A stretch of DNA of 5,760 nt from Cyanobacteria bacterium TMED177 (GTDB lineage Bacteria > Cyanobacteriota > Cyanobacteriia > PCC-6307 > Cyanobiaceae), in contig NHIA01000048.1 of assembly GCA_002170825.1 (NCBI GenBank), positions 2,585 to 8,344 of the forward strand. The letters are read 5' to 3'. The notes under the pieces are model-generated. The model saw only the letters and a program-made list of their open reading frames with translations, searched no databases and was not told where the DNA came from. The position numbers were made by a program, and so were the translations under genes. The first letter of the stretch is position 1. Each line of letters starts with the position of its first letter. This document shows, piece after piece, positions 1 through 5,760 of this stretch.

Positions 1-752
1 TCCAGCTTGAAACGCAGCAGCGAATAATCACCAAGCCGCTCCTGCAAGCTCCAGTGGGTGCAAGCAAAACGACCGCTCTCGGTGCTCACCACCGCATATT
101 TCTTGCGATCCACTGGGTGGCGGCCGATGGCCCCCACGATCGTGCCGCTGTCTCCTGACGGCACCCCATGCACCACCGCGAGGTACTCCCGTGAGGCAAT
201 GCGCTTTTGGATCTGCACCTGCAGCTTCACCAGTGCCTCCTGGGATTTGGCGATCACGATGCAGCCGGTGGTGTCTTTGTCCAGACGATGCACGATTCCC
301 GGCCTGAGCTTGCCACTGATCCCCGGTAGATCCGGGCAGTGATGCAACAGTCCATTCACCAGGGTTCCATCCTTGTTACCAGGGGCTGGGTGCACGGTGA
401 GGCCAGCGGGCTTGTTGATCACAATCAAGTGCTCATCTTCGAAAAGCACATCCAGATCCATCGCCTCAGGCTTCAGGTAGGGCAGCGGCTCAGGTGGGGG
501 CATCCAGAGCTGCACCTCATCGCCCTGACGCAGGGGGGTCTTCGCTTTACCCGTTCGACCATTCACTCGCACCAAACCCGCATCAATGAATTTCTGAATT
601 CGGGCGCGACTCTGTTCGCGACGCTGGCTCACAAGCCAGCGGTCAAGCCGCATGGGCAAAGGCTTGGGGTAAGTCAGGCTGAGCAGCTCTCCCTGGCCTT
701 CACCAAAAGCCTGGTCAAACGAGAGTTCAGGAAGAGGGGGATGGTCTGGCAA
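1..752 (-). CDS. rluD: RluD-like 23S rRNA pseudouridine synthase (RluA family), C-terminus cut by the window edge
   Basis: This gene encodes a pseudouridine synthase of the RluA/RluD family, which isomerises uridines of 23S rRNA (helix 69 in the E. coli enzyme) during large-subunit assembly in the cytoplasm. About 250 codons are visible. An N-terminal S4 RNA-binding domain runs from about residue 34 (MRLDRWLVSQRREQSRARIQ) to about 95. The catalytic domain then begins with INKPAGLTVHP (from residue 112). The family signature HRLDKDTTG (residues 155-163) holds the catalytic Asp158, and REYLAVVHG follows it. The reading frame is open to the left edge, so the C-terminus is missing. The chosen start is TTG at 752: an in-frame TGA lies just upstream at 756-758, and no ATG or GTG occurs before ATG 653. 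Starting at 653 would keep the S4 domain but drop an N-terminal stretch (FGEGQGELLSLTYPKPLP) that I recall as conserved in marine Synechococcus. The gene overlaps the upstream transporter gene by 26 bases. The family call is very safe; the start is less so. Confidence 0.95.
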   Translation of the reverse strand, partial: MPDHPPLPELSFDQAFGEGQGELLSLTYPKPLPMRLDRWLVSQRREQSRARIQKFIDAGLVRVNGRTGKAKTPLRQGDEVQLWMPPPEPLPYLKPEAMDLDVLFEDEHLIVINKPAGLTVHPAPGNKDGTLVNGLLHHCPDLPGISGKLRPGIVHRLDKDTTGCIVIAKSQEALVKLQVQIQKRIASREYLAVVHGVPSGDSGTIVGAIGRHPVDRKKYAVVSTESGRFACTHWSLQERLGDYSLLRFKL

Positions 753-1905
753 TGGTCAGCCCAGAACACTGGGAAAGCATGGCCAGCAGAACCAGCCCTA
801 AAGCCAGGTATAAAACACCGTGCCATCCCCAGATGGGCCAAAGTCTCACCAGAAGAAGACCGCTGACAGCCGCAGCCCCGAACGCAGAGATGAAGAGCAA
901 GGCACCGAGCCTTGATCGTGCTGCCAGATCAAGCGACAACACCCGCGACTGATTCGCGACGTAACTTCCCTGCACTCCAAAGTCGATACAACACATTGAG
1001 ACAAGAATCGCCACAACGGATGTATCCCAAACAATCAGTCCGATCACTCCCAGCAAGGTCATCCCACTACACCCTGTGATCACCTGACGGGCGCCGAATC
1101 GATCCACCATGCGACCAACCCAGGCTGCGGATGTGATGCTGGCCAGGCCAACAAGACCGAAAGCACCAATCTGGGCTGGGCCGAACGACCAGGGGGGATT
1201 CGCCAAACGCAATGAAAGCCCTGTCCAGACAACAATAAAAGCAGCGAATTGAAAGCCTTGGCTGGCACAGGCTTGCCTGAGAACATCAAAACGCCGAAAC
1301 AATGAGAACTGACGACTGATCACGAGTGCATAGGGCTCGTTCACACTCTCGGTATCAGGCGGAATCAAACGAGGCCACAAGAGAGCGACTCCACCCATCA
1401 GAACTGCAGACATCAAATAAATGCTCCGCCAGCCAAACCAATGCGCCATCAGTCCACTAAAGAAACGGGACAAGAGGATGCCTGCAAACTGACCACTGAG
1501 CAATCTGCCGATCACAAACCCTCGCTCATGAGGGCCAACCAGACCGGAAACAAAAGCGGGGAGAATATACGAGCTTAACGAACAAAAACCCAAACCATAA
1601 AAAGCAACAAGAAGTAGCGAGAAGTCTCCTGACAAGACAATTGAAAAAGCCGACAGCGATGCCCCACAAGCAATCAAGCGAAGCATTTTACGGCGATCTA
1701 GAAGATCTCCAGCCGGCAAGAGGAACACAAGAGAGGTCAACAAACCCACCTGCAGCATCACCGGCACGACCCCAACACGACCAGACGGCAAGTCAAATGC
1801 TGAAGAAATGACGGGCAACAGGGACTGGGAATAGAACATGTTGCCGATGCTCACTCCCATCACCGCCCCTAGAATCGTCAAGGGAAATTTCTGGCTCGCA
1901 CGCAT
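727..1905 (-). CDS. MFS transporter, 12 predicted membrane helices
   Basis: This is an inner-membrane secondary transporter of the major facilitator superfamily, about 392 residues, the usual length for a 12-helix member. Hydrophobic helices alternate with short loops throughout. The loop 2-3 signature (motif A) is GDLLDRRKML at about residues 66-75, with its second-half counterpart GRMVDRFGAR at about 264-273. GWRSIY at about 158-163 and NQSRVLSLDLAARSR at about 318-332 recall the AraJ/YnfM-type drug or sugar efflux branch. The ATG at 1905 is preferred. A TTG at 1920 would add five residues, but a G-run (1914-1918) sits 8 bases before the ATG and works as a Shine-Dalgarno-like site. The 3' end overlaps the rluD start by 26 bases, and the 5' end interlocks with the divergent PrpD-like gene. 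From its position beside four metabolic genes I infer that it moves their substrate or product. The direction of transport and the ligand cannot be read from the sequence. Confidence 0.9.
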   Translation of the reverse strand: MRASQKFPLTILGAVMGVSIGNMFYSQSLLPVISSAFDLPSGRVGVVPVMLQVGLLTSLVFLLPAGDLLDRRKMLRLIACGASLSAFSIVLSGDFSLLLVAFYGLGFCSLSSYILPAFVSGLVGPHERGFVIGRLLSGQFAGILLSRFFSGLMAHWFGWRSIYLMSAVLMGGVALLWPRLIPPDTESVNEPYALVISRQFSLFRRFDVLRQACASQGFQFAAFIVVWTGLSLRLANPPWSFGPAQIGAFGLVGLASITSAAWVGRMVDRFGARQVITGCSGMTLLGVIGLIVWDTSVVAILVSMCCIDFGVQGSYVANQSRVLSLDLAARSRLGALLFISAFGAAAVSGLLLVRLWPIWGWHGVLYLALGLVLLAMLSQCSGLTIARPSPSS

Positions 1906-3301
1906 GTCTACAGCCCCCAATACACAGCCTGGTCATAGCACGAATAAAAGCAATGACTGGCGTGAATGGGGAACAGAAGCGACCTCACTAAGCCAGGCAA
2001 TCAAGACACAGTGGAAGCACGATCAAACACATGAGAAGCAATCAATCATTCAAGCAACACGCCTCGTCTTACTCGACACATGTGCGGTCATCATCAATGG
2101 ATTGTCCAGCAATCTCATTCAGGCGTACAGCGAGAACAATGCCAATCTCGAGCCAGGTCATCTGCACTTTCCTGGGATCCGACAAAAACTGAGTATCCAC
2201 GGCCTGATCAGCGTGCTGTCAGCAGCAGCTCCATGGAATGAATTGGTTGAAGGCAATGCCAAGGCCCATGGCCGCCCCGCACTTCACGTGGTTCCAATCA
2301 GTATCGGGCTGGGCCTGAGTCTGAATTGCACGCTCGATCAGATCTTGCGGGCCATTCTTCAGGGCTATGAAATCGGCACCCGATTCGGTGAAGCGTATTC
2401 CGTACCCCCCGGGGAACACGTGGACGGCACATGGGGAACCATCGCGGCGACCGTGGCCGCATGCACACTTCTGAAGACAACACCGGAGCAAACCAGAGGC
2501 GCGATCAATGGCGCTCTCTGTCAGATGAGTCGAAGCCTGTTTGCACCTGTGGAGGCGGGAAGCGGTTCACGCTTGCTCTACTCCGGCTTGTCTGCCCTAA
2601 CAGGGCTGCAGCTGGCCTTAGCTTCTAGAGCCGGATTGCACGGACCAGCCCGACCAGGGCGAACGTCAAGCGACCATCAACAACGCTGGCCATCGGCACC
2701 AGACCTCACGATCAGAGCGGAATTCGCGATTGAAGACAGCTATGTGAAGCTCTATCCAGGGGCACGCCACCTGCACTACGGCATGGAAGCTGCTCTGAAT
2801 TGGCGCCAAAGCCACGGATATCACTCAGAACAGACCCTGAGACAACAAGACATCCCCAGCACAATCACAATTGAAACTTACCCTGAAGCAATCAACTATT
2901 GCGACCAAAGCGAACCGAGCAATCGCATACAGGCTCAGTTCAGCCTGCAATACGCAACCTGCATTTGCCTGCTGACAGGTGATACGAGTACAAACATCTT
3001 TAATCAGAGCTGGCTGCATCATCCAGACGTGGCCATCCTCATGAGTCGAACCAAACTCCTGGCCAATGATCATCAATCAGGACGCTGGGCTGTGCTGAAT
3101 CTGACTGACCAACAAGGGAGGAGAAGTCGCGCTGAATGCAAATATCTGAAAGGCGACCCAGGCTATCCTCTCAGCATTGATGACCGGATCACGAAAGCCA
3201 AGCGCCTACTGGAAGATCATCTTGAAACACGATGTGCCGAACGATTAGTCAACCATTGGCTTGAGGGAGACCTCAGCAATGGCCTACTACCCGAAGCATG
3301 A
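1904..3301 (+). CDS. MmgE/PrpD family protein (dehydratase / decarboxylase / epimerase type)
   Basis: A 465-residue member of the MmgE/PrpD superfamily, close to the usual 450-480. Known members are 2-methylcitrate dehydratase (PrpD), cis-aconitate decarboxylase and iminodisuccinate epimerase; all act on small di- or tricarboxylates in the cytosol. Visible family landmarks, numbered from ATG 1904, are LLDTCAVIING (about 56-66), ELVEGNAKAHGRPALHVVP (113-131), the strong HVDGTWGTIAA block (172-182), SRLLYSG (222-228) and the C-terminal lid segment YVKLYPGARHLH (280-291). The first of these active-site blocks usually reads G-H-P in the relatives I recall; here it is G-R-P (Arg124). ATG 1904 is chosen because upstream in-frame ATGs at 1838 and 1847 would add residues that are only the antisense of the transporter and do not resemble the family. 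No Shine-Dalgarno is evident. The gene is divergent from the transporter and convergent with the racemase-like gene. The exact reaction is unknown. Confidence 0.88.
   Translation: MSTAPNTQPGHSTNKSNDWREWGTEATSLSQAIKTQWKHDQTHEKQSIIQATRLVLLDTCAVIINGLSSNLIQAYSENNANLEPGHLHFPGIRQKLSIHGLISVLSAAAPWNELVEGNAKAHGRPALHVVPISIGLGLSLNCTLDQILRAILQGYEIGTRFGEAYSVPPGEHVDGTWGTIAATVAACTLLKTTPEQTRGAINGALCQMSRSLFAPVEAGSGSRLLYSGLSALTGLQLALASRAGLHGPARPGRTSSDHQQRWPSAPDLTIRAEFAIEDSYVKLYPGARHLHYGMEAALNWRQSHGYHSEQTLRQQDIPSTITIETYPEAINYCDQSEPSNRIQAQFSLQYATCICLLTGDTSTNIFNQSWLHHPDVAILMSRTKLLANDHQSGRWAVLNLTDQQGRRSRAECKYLKGDPGYPLSIDDRITKAKRLLEDHLETRCAERLVNHWLEGDLSNGLLPEA
1906..1918 (-). promoter_or_regulatory. Shine-Dalgarno-like G-run before the MFS start
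   Basis: On the minus strand five Gs (1918-1914) are followed by 8 bases and then the ATG at 1905. The spacing is right for a ribosome binding site, but GGGGG only partly matches GGAGG. It is the reason ATG 1905 is preferred over TTG 1920 for the transporter. The site lies inside the coding sequence of the divergent PrpD-like gene. Confidence 0.35.
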
Positions 3302-3314
3302 ATACAGAAAAAAG

Positions 3315-4103
3315 TTAGAAGGGATTGAACAGTGAATCAACTTCAGACCAGTCACTCATAGATGCAAAACGCTCGAGTTTCTCGTACAGCTTGCAAAACA
3401 AGACCGAACCACGAAGTCCACGATCACCACAACGAGATAGAAGCCAGCGAGCCGCTGCCAGATTGGAAGACAGCAACGGAGCAGGATAACGATCAATCAA
3501 GTCCTCGATCACCCCAACCGTACGCATCCCTGTTCCTGAAAGAAGAACAGGAGCGCCATCCTGGAAGGTCAAAGATTGAAGATAATCCTCCAAAGCCTCG
3601 GAGTCAATCGCGTAAGCATCCTGTACCTGGAGTGCATCGAGAATGGAATTGGCAGCAACAACTTCAATGCCAGCTTGCTCCCAATAGCACTTCGCCTCAT
3701 TGATAAGCCATTGCGGATAAGGAAGTTCAAGGTGAAGACGCTTGAATTGCAAATGATGGAGCAATTCAAGGATGGCCAGACTGGTGGTCACAAATGGAAC
3801 GTTCAGCCTCGCCGAGAGTTCGTCACAAAAACGCCTATCTTCTCCCGGTCCTGACGCATAATTTGAACCGGTAAGACCAACAAGAATGGCAGACAGCGGT
3901 AGCTTGCCAAAGCGAAGCGAAGTATCCAGATACTCCTGCAGATAACGCCTGTTGCGTTCCGCTAGGTCACAATCAGGGAAGACAGGAAGCCTGGACACAT
4001 AAAGACAAGGCTGATCATCCAAGAGCTGTTTGAGCTCGATTTCCAGCGTTGGATTGGAAGGAGGCACCAAAAGCCCAACAGAGTGCATTGATTCAAGAGT
4101 CAT
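3315..4103 (-). CDS. Asp/Glu racemase-fold protein (maleate isomerase / arylmalonate decarboxylase-like) lacking the catalytic cysteines
   Basis: A 262-residue cytosolic protein of the Asp/Glu racemase superfamily, nearest to the maleate isomerase / arylmalonate decarboxylase branch (usually about 240-260 residues). The N-terminal VGLLVPPSNPTLEIEL (9-24) matches the family's conserved P-x-x-N-x-T/P-x-E start. The second-half block LSGTGMRTVGVIEDL (188-202) followed by LLSSNLAAARW (210-220) matches the usual S-C-T-x-L-R-T ... S-S-N-Q-A-x-x-W pattern. Family members use one or two cysteines as acid/base or nucleophile. Here the first site reads VGLTGSNYASG (75-85), where relatives commonly have G-C-T-S or G-T-S, and the second reads S-G-T with Gly190 in place of Cys. 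The five cysteines present (33, 45, 93, 139, 225, plus 237 near the end, six in all) do not fall at these sites. The start ATG at 4103 overlaps the stop of the flavin gene (ATGA), so translation is probably coupled. It may be a pseudoenzyme, or use other residues. Confidence 0.8.
   Translation of the reverse strand: MTLESMHSVGLLVPPSNPTLEIELKQLLDDQPCLYVSRLPVFPDCDLAERNRRYLQEYLDTSLRFGKLPLSAILVGLTGSNYASGPGEDRRFCDELSARLNVPFVTTSLAILELLHHLQFKRLHLELPYPQWLINEAKCYWEQAGIEVVAANSILDALQVQDAYAIDSEALEDYLQSLTFQDGAPVLLSGTGMRTVGVIEDLIDRYPAPLLSSNLAAARWLLSRCGDRGLRGSVLFCKLYEKLERFASMSDWSEVDSLFNPF
4100..4103 (-). other. ATGA stop/start overlap between the flavoprotein and racemase-like genes
   Basis: On the minus strand the TGA ending the flavin monooxygenase gene and the ATG beginning the racemase-like gene share four bases. 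No Shine-Dalgarno sequence is obvious upstream, so the downstream gene probably depends on ribosomes finishing the upstream one. This supports one operon and a joint function. Confidence 0.85.
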
Positions 4104-5266
4104 CGGCGCAAAGACTTTGAATACGAAAGTAGGTCAAGCAGTGAAGCACGCATCAGCGCCCCAAACGACTCACTAGAAGACCTCAGGAAACGAGGAGTCC
4201 GTCCCGCCAGCAACTGCTGGGTGCGCGCCATCAAGGCATCTTGCGTCAAACGCGACCAGGTCAGATTCCAATGCTGCAATGCTTGCCAATCAGGATGGTT
4301 CAAAAAACAGGATGCCAATGCATAGGCTTCTATTAATCCGAAATTCATATTCAAACCTCCTCGGGTGTTGGTGACATGGGCCACATCACCCAAGAGAAAC
4401 ACCCTTTGCACTTGTCGGGTTTTCACACAACGCTGCGCAACGCGATAGGAGTCACGCATGGCCGGAATCGATTCCCACCACTGAGCCGGCACGCAATCCC
4501 TGAAGACACCGGCCAAACGTTGCCGTGCCCATGCAGTACCCGCTAGTGCCTGCCGCAGTTCAGATAAGCGAGGCCGCAGTACAAAACGCCAACCGTCGGT
4601 CATCTTGAGGCAGCTCACCGAACCACCTTCTGATTGGACATAAGACACCCCAGCCAATTGCCCCTGCAGAGAGTCAGGAATCATTGGCACGGAAAGACGC
4701 ACAACTGGGGTTGGCAAGTCATACCCCTCAAAACGAAGACCCAGCTGATCACGCAACACACTGCGCGCTCCATCACAGAGAATCAGATAATCTCCTTGAA
4801 ATGTTTGGCTCAAGCCACTTGATCCAAAGCGATTGACCCGTAGAGACACGCCTTGCTTGCAACGATCAAACTGCAAGGCAACAGCATCGGCCTTGTCCAC
4901 CAGACAACAACACCTGGAAGCTTGGAGTTCGGCGATCAACTCCGCGCGCAATGCAGCCTGATGCAAATGCAATCGGTAAGGGAATCGGGTCTGAGCCGAG
5001 AGCGCGTCATAGCTTGATCGTTGTTGAGTCGATCGTTCGAGATTCCAAGACATGACATCTGAGACAACCTCTCCCTGGGCCAAAAGCTCAGGCCAACAGG
5101 CAAATTCAGACAGGAGCTCAAGGGTGGCTGGCTGAAGCGTTGAGGCTCTCGAAAATGTCTGATTGAAATCATGACGCTCAATCAAGACACACTCGTGCCC
5201 CTCCCGAGACAGCTTGGCGCAGAACATAAGCCCAACCGGACCAGAGCCAACCACCAGGATTCGCAT
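4100..5266 (-). CDS. FAD-dependent monooxygenase (PHBH/UbiH group A flavoprotein)
   Basis: A 388-residue class A flavoprotein monooxygenase, the normal length for the family. Such enzymes bind FAD, take electrons from NAD(P)H and hydroxylate or oxidatively open aromatic or heteroaromatic substrates through a flavin hydroperoxide. All three signatures are visible (numbers from ATG 5266): the Rossmann GxGxxG motif as VVGSGPVGL (5-13) followed by LIER (28-31), where the Glu binds the FAD ribose; the DG motif CDGARSVLRDQLG (164-176); and the GD motif GDVAHVTNTRGGLNMNFGL (293-311). The GD motif departs from the common form at the usual Pro-Pro (here Thr-Asn-Thr), and Glu replaces Asp in the following IEAY. 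No signal peptide or membrane anchor is seen, so it is cytosolic. ATG 5266 is preferred over TTG 5269. It overlaps the stop of the HemB-like gene by one base (TGATG), and its stop overlaps the next start. The substrate is unknown; the context suggests a pyrrole-like or other ring product of the HemB-like enzyme. Confidence 0.9.
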   Translation of the reverse strand: MRILVVGSGPVGLMFCAKLSREGHECVLIERHDFNQTFSRASTLQPATLELLSEFACWPELLAQGEVVSDVMSWNLERSTQQRSSYDALSAQTRFPYRLHLHQAALRAELIAELQASRCCCLVDKADAVALQFDRCKQGVSLRVNRFGSSGLSQTFQGDYLILCDGARSVLRDQLGLRFEGYDLPTPVVRLSVPMIPDSLQGQLAGVSYVQSEGGSVSCLKMTDGWRFVLRPRLSELRQALAGTAWARQRLAGVFRDCVPAQWWESIPAMRDSYRVAQRCVKTRQVQRVFLLGDVAHVTNTRGGLNMNFGLIEAYALASCFLNHPDWQALQHWNLTWSRLTQDALMARTQQLLAGRTPRFLRSSSESFGALMRASLLDLLSYSKSLRR

Positions 5267-5268
5267 CA
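5264..5268 (-). other. TGATG stop/start overlap between the HemB-like and flavoprotein genes
   Basis: On the minus strand the TGA of the HemB-like gene and the ATG of the flavoprotein gene share one base, a typical re-initiation junction. No clear Shine-Dalgarno precedes it. It ties the two genes into one translationally coupled unit. Confidence 0.8.
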
Positions 5269-5760
5269 ATCAGAAACATGATGCAGGAAATGATCAGCTG
5301 CATAACCAATCACATAACGAGCCCCACAACGGGCGAACGCAGCATGGATCTCAGAAAAATAGGCTTGGGGATCCAACAAACCAGTCTTAGCTGCCGCCAT
5401 CGCCATCGCATACTCACCACTCACGTGATAGACAGCCACCGGACGCCTTGAGCGACGGCAAGCGTCCTGCAGGACATCGAGATAAGGCAACGCTGGTTTC
5501 ACAATGGCGATCTCCGCTCCTTGCTTGAAGTCTTCATCCATTTGGTGAAGTGCCATCTCTGCATCAGAGAAATCAAACTGATAACTTTTGCGCGCGAACC
5601 CCAGCGAGGAGCCGACCGTCGACCGATAAGGTCCATACAACGAAGAGGAAAACTTCGTGCTGTAAGGCATCAATCCACACACTAGATCTCTACTTCTCAA
5701 AGCAGCGCCCAACCGGGATGTCTGATCAGGCAATGAAAGACAAGGAGCCACATAATGAGC
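5266..5760 (-). CDS. HemB (porphobilinogen synthase / ALA dehydratase) paralogue, N-terminus beyond the window
   Basis: This is the C-terminal 164 residues of a HemB-fold enzyme. HemB joins two 5-aminolevulinates into the pyrrole porphobilinogen. The frame is open to the right edge. GTG 5751 is internal, because the visible AHYVAP before and after it matches the middle of HemB. Counting from that codon, both Schiff-base lysines are present: K33 in YSTKFSSSLYGPYR (codon 5653-5655) and K85 in VKPALPYLD (codon 5497-5499). Arg43, Gln58 (SYQFD), Tyr108/Ser111 (YHVSGEYAM) and Tyr150 (GYAA), which match known A- and P-site residues, are also kept. The usual PSDMMDGR segment instead reads APCLSLPDQ: the A-site Ser is Cys4 and the M-D-G is lost. 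The housekeeping cyanobacterial HemB has the standard segment, so this is probably a second, specialised copy. It is the first visible gene of the three-gene operon. The fold is clear; the product could be porphobilinogen, an altered pyrrole, or another aldimine-derived compound. Confidence 0.88.
   Translation of the reverse strand, partial: AHYVAPCLSLPDQTSRLGAALRSRDLVCGLMPYSTKFSSSLYGPYRSTVGSSLGFARKSYQFDFSDAEMALHQMDEDFKQGAEIAIVKPALPYLDVLQDACRRSRRPVAVYHVSGEYAMAMAAAKTGLLDPQAYFSEIHAAFARCGARYVIGYAADHFLHHVSD

Noticed and set aside
58..866. Two long plus-strand open frames (58-342 and 339-866) across the left end
   Set aside because: They are antisense to rluD and the transporter's end. The minus strand carries the recognisable pseudouridine synthase motifs in one continuous frame, while the plus-strand translations resemble no family.
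1870..1875. TAGAAT as a -10 box for the PrpD-like gene
   Set aside because: It matches five of six bases and its distance to ATG 1904 is plausible. However, the only TTG-type -35 (1841-1846) is 23 bases away, and the site is inside coding sequence, so chance is likely.
1838..1903. Upstream ATG starts for the PrpD-like protein
   Set aside because: The added 22 residues are simply the antisense of the transporter's N-terminus and do not look like the family; ATG 1904 already gives a full-length protein.
2219..3076. Minus-strand open frames inside the PrpD-like gene
   Set aside because: They lie entirely antisense to a well-supported family member and have no domain-like pattern of their own.
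3308..3350. T-run on the minus strand (3313-3308) after a small inverted repeat near 3325-3340 as a terminator
   Set aside because: The stem is only about four AT-rich pairs, lies in coding sequence and is separated from the T-run; it is too weak to call.
3362..3854. Plus-strand open frames inside the racemase-like gene
   Set aside because: They are antisense shadows; the minus strand has the conserved family blocks in one frame.
4936..5181. A second minus-strand frame inside the flavoprotein gene
   Set aside because: It overlaps the intact FAD-binding frame completely and shows no motifs or start signal.
5749..5751. GTG as the start of a short 161-residue HemB-like gene
   Set aside because: The frame stays open to the window edge, and the residues before it (AHY) continue the HemB alignment, so this is an internal Val.

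Overview
The window looks like a piece of a cyanobacterial chromosome, most likely a marine picocyanobacterium (Synechococcus/Cyanobium-like). This rests on the RluD-type pseudouridine synthase at the left edge, whose wording closely resembles what I recall of marine Synechococcus orthologues; I could not run a search. The window is fully packed: six protein-coding genes, four of them complete, with no intergenic gap longer than 13 bases. I saw no RNA genes, CRISPR array, insertion sequence or transposase.

Layout from left to right. (1) 1-752, minus: rluD-like 23S rRNA pseudouridine synthase, cut by the left edge; this is the only clear housekeeping gene. (2) 727-1905, minus: 12-helix major facilitator transporter whose 3' end overlaps the start of rluD by 26 bases. 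(3) 1904-3301, plus: MmgE/PrpD-family protein, divergent from the transporter, with the two start codons interlocked in one CATG. (4) 3315-4103, minus: Asp/Glu racemase-fold protein (maleate isomerase / arylmalonate decarboxylase relatives) that seems to lack both catalytic cysteines. (5) 4100-5266, minus: FAD-dependent aromatic-type monooxygenase. (6) 5266-5760, minus: C-terminal half of a HemB (porphobilinogen synthase) paralogue that runs off the right edge.

Genes 6, 5 and 4 form a tight operon with 1-base and 4-base stop/start overlaps, so they are probably co-translated and work in one pathway. The PrpD-like gene converges on that operon, and the transporter diverges from the PrpD-like gene. 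Together they look like an accessory metabolic cassette inserted next to rluD. It contains a HemB-type condensing enzyme, a flavin hydroxylase/oxygenase, a racemase-fold enzyme for carboxylic acids, a PrpD-type dehydratase/decarboxylase/epimerase, and a membrane transporter.

The most interesting reading is an undescribed pathway that makes or breaks down a small pyrrole-like or dicarboxylic compound, starting from 5-aminolevulinate or a relative. The family assignments come from motifs and are fairly safe. The pathway, substrate and direction are inference. The accessory genes also look more AT-rich than rluD (by hand count, 22 G+C of 60 at 1561-1620 against 34 of 60 at 1-60), which fits acquisition by transfer but does not prove it.
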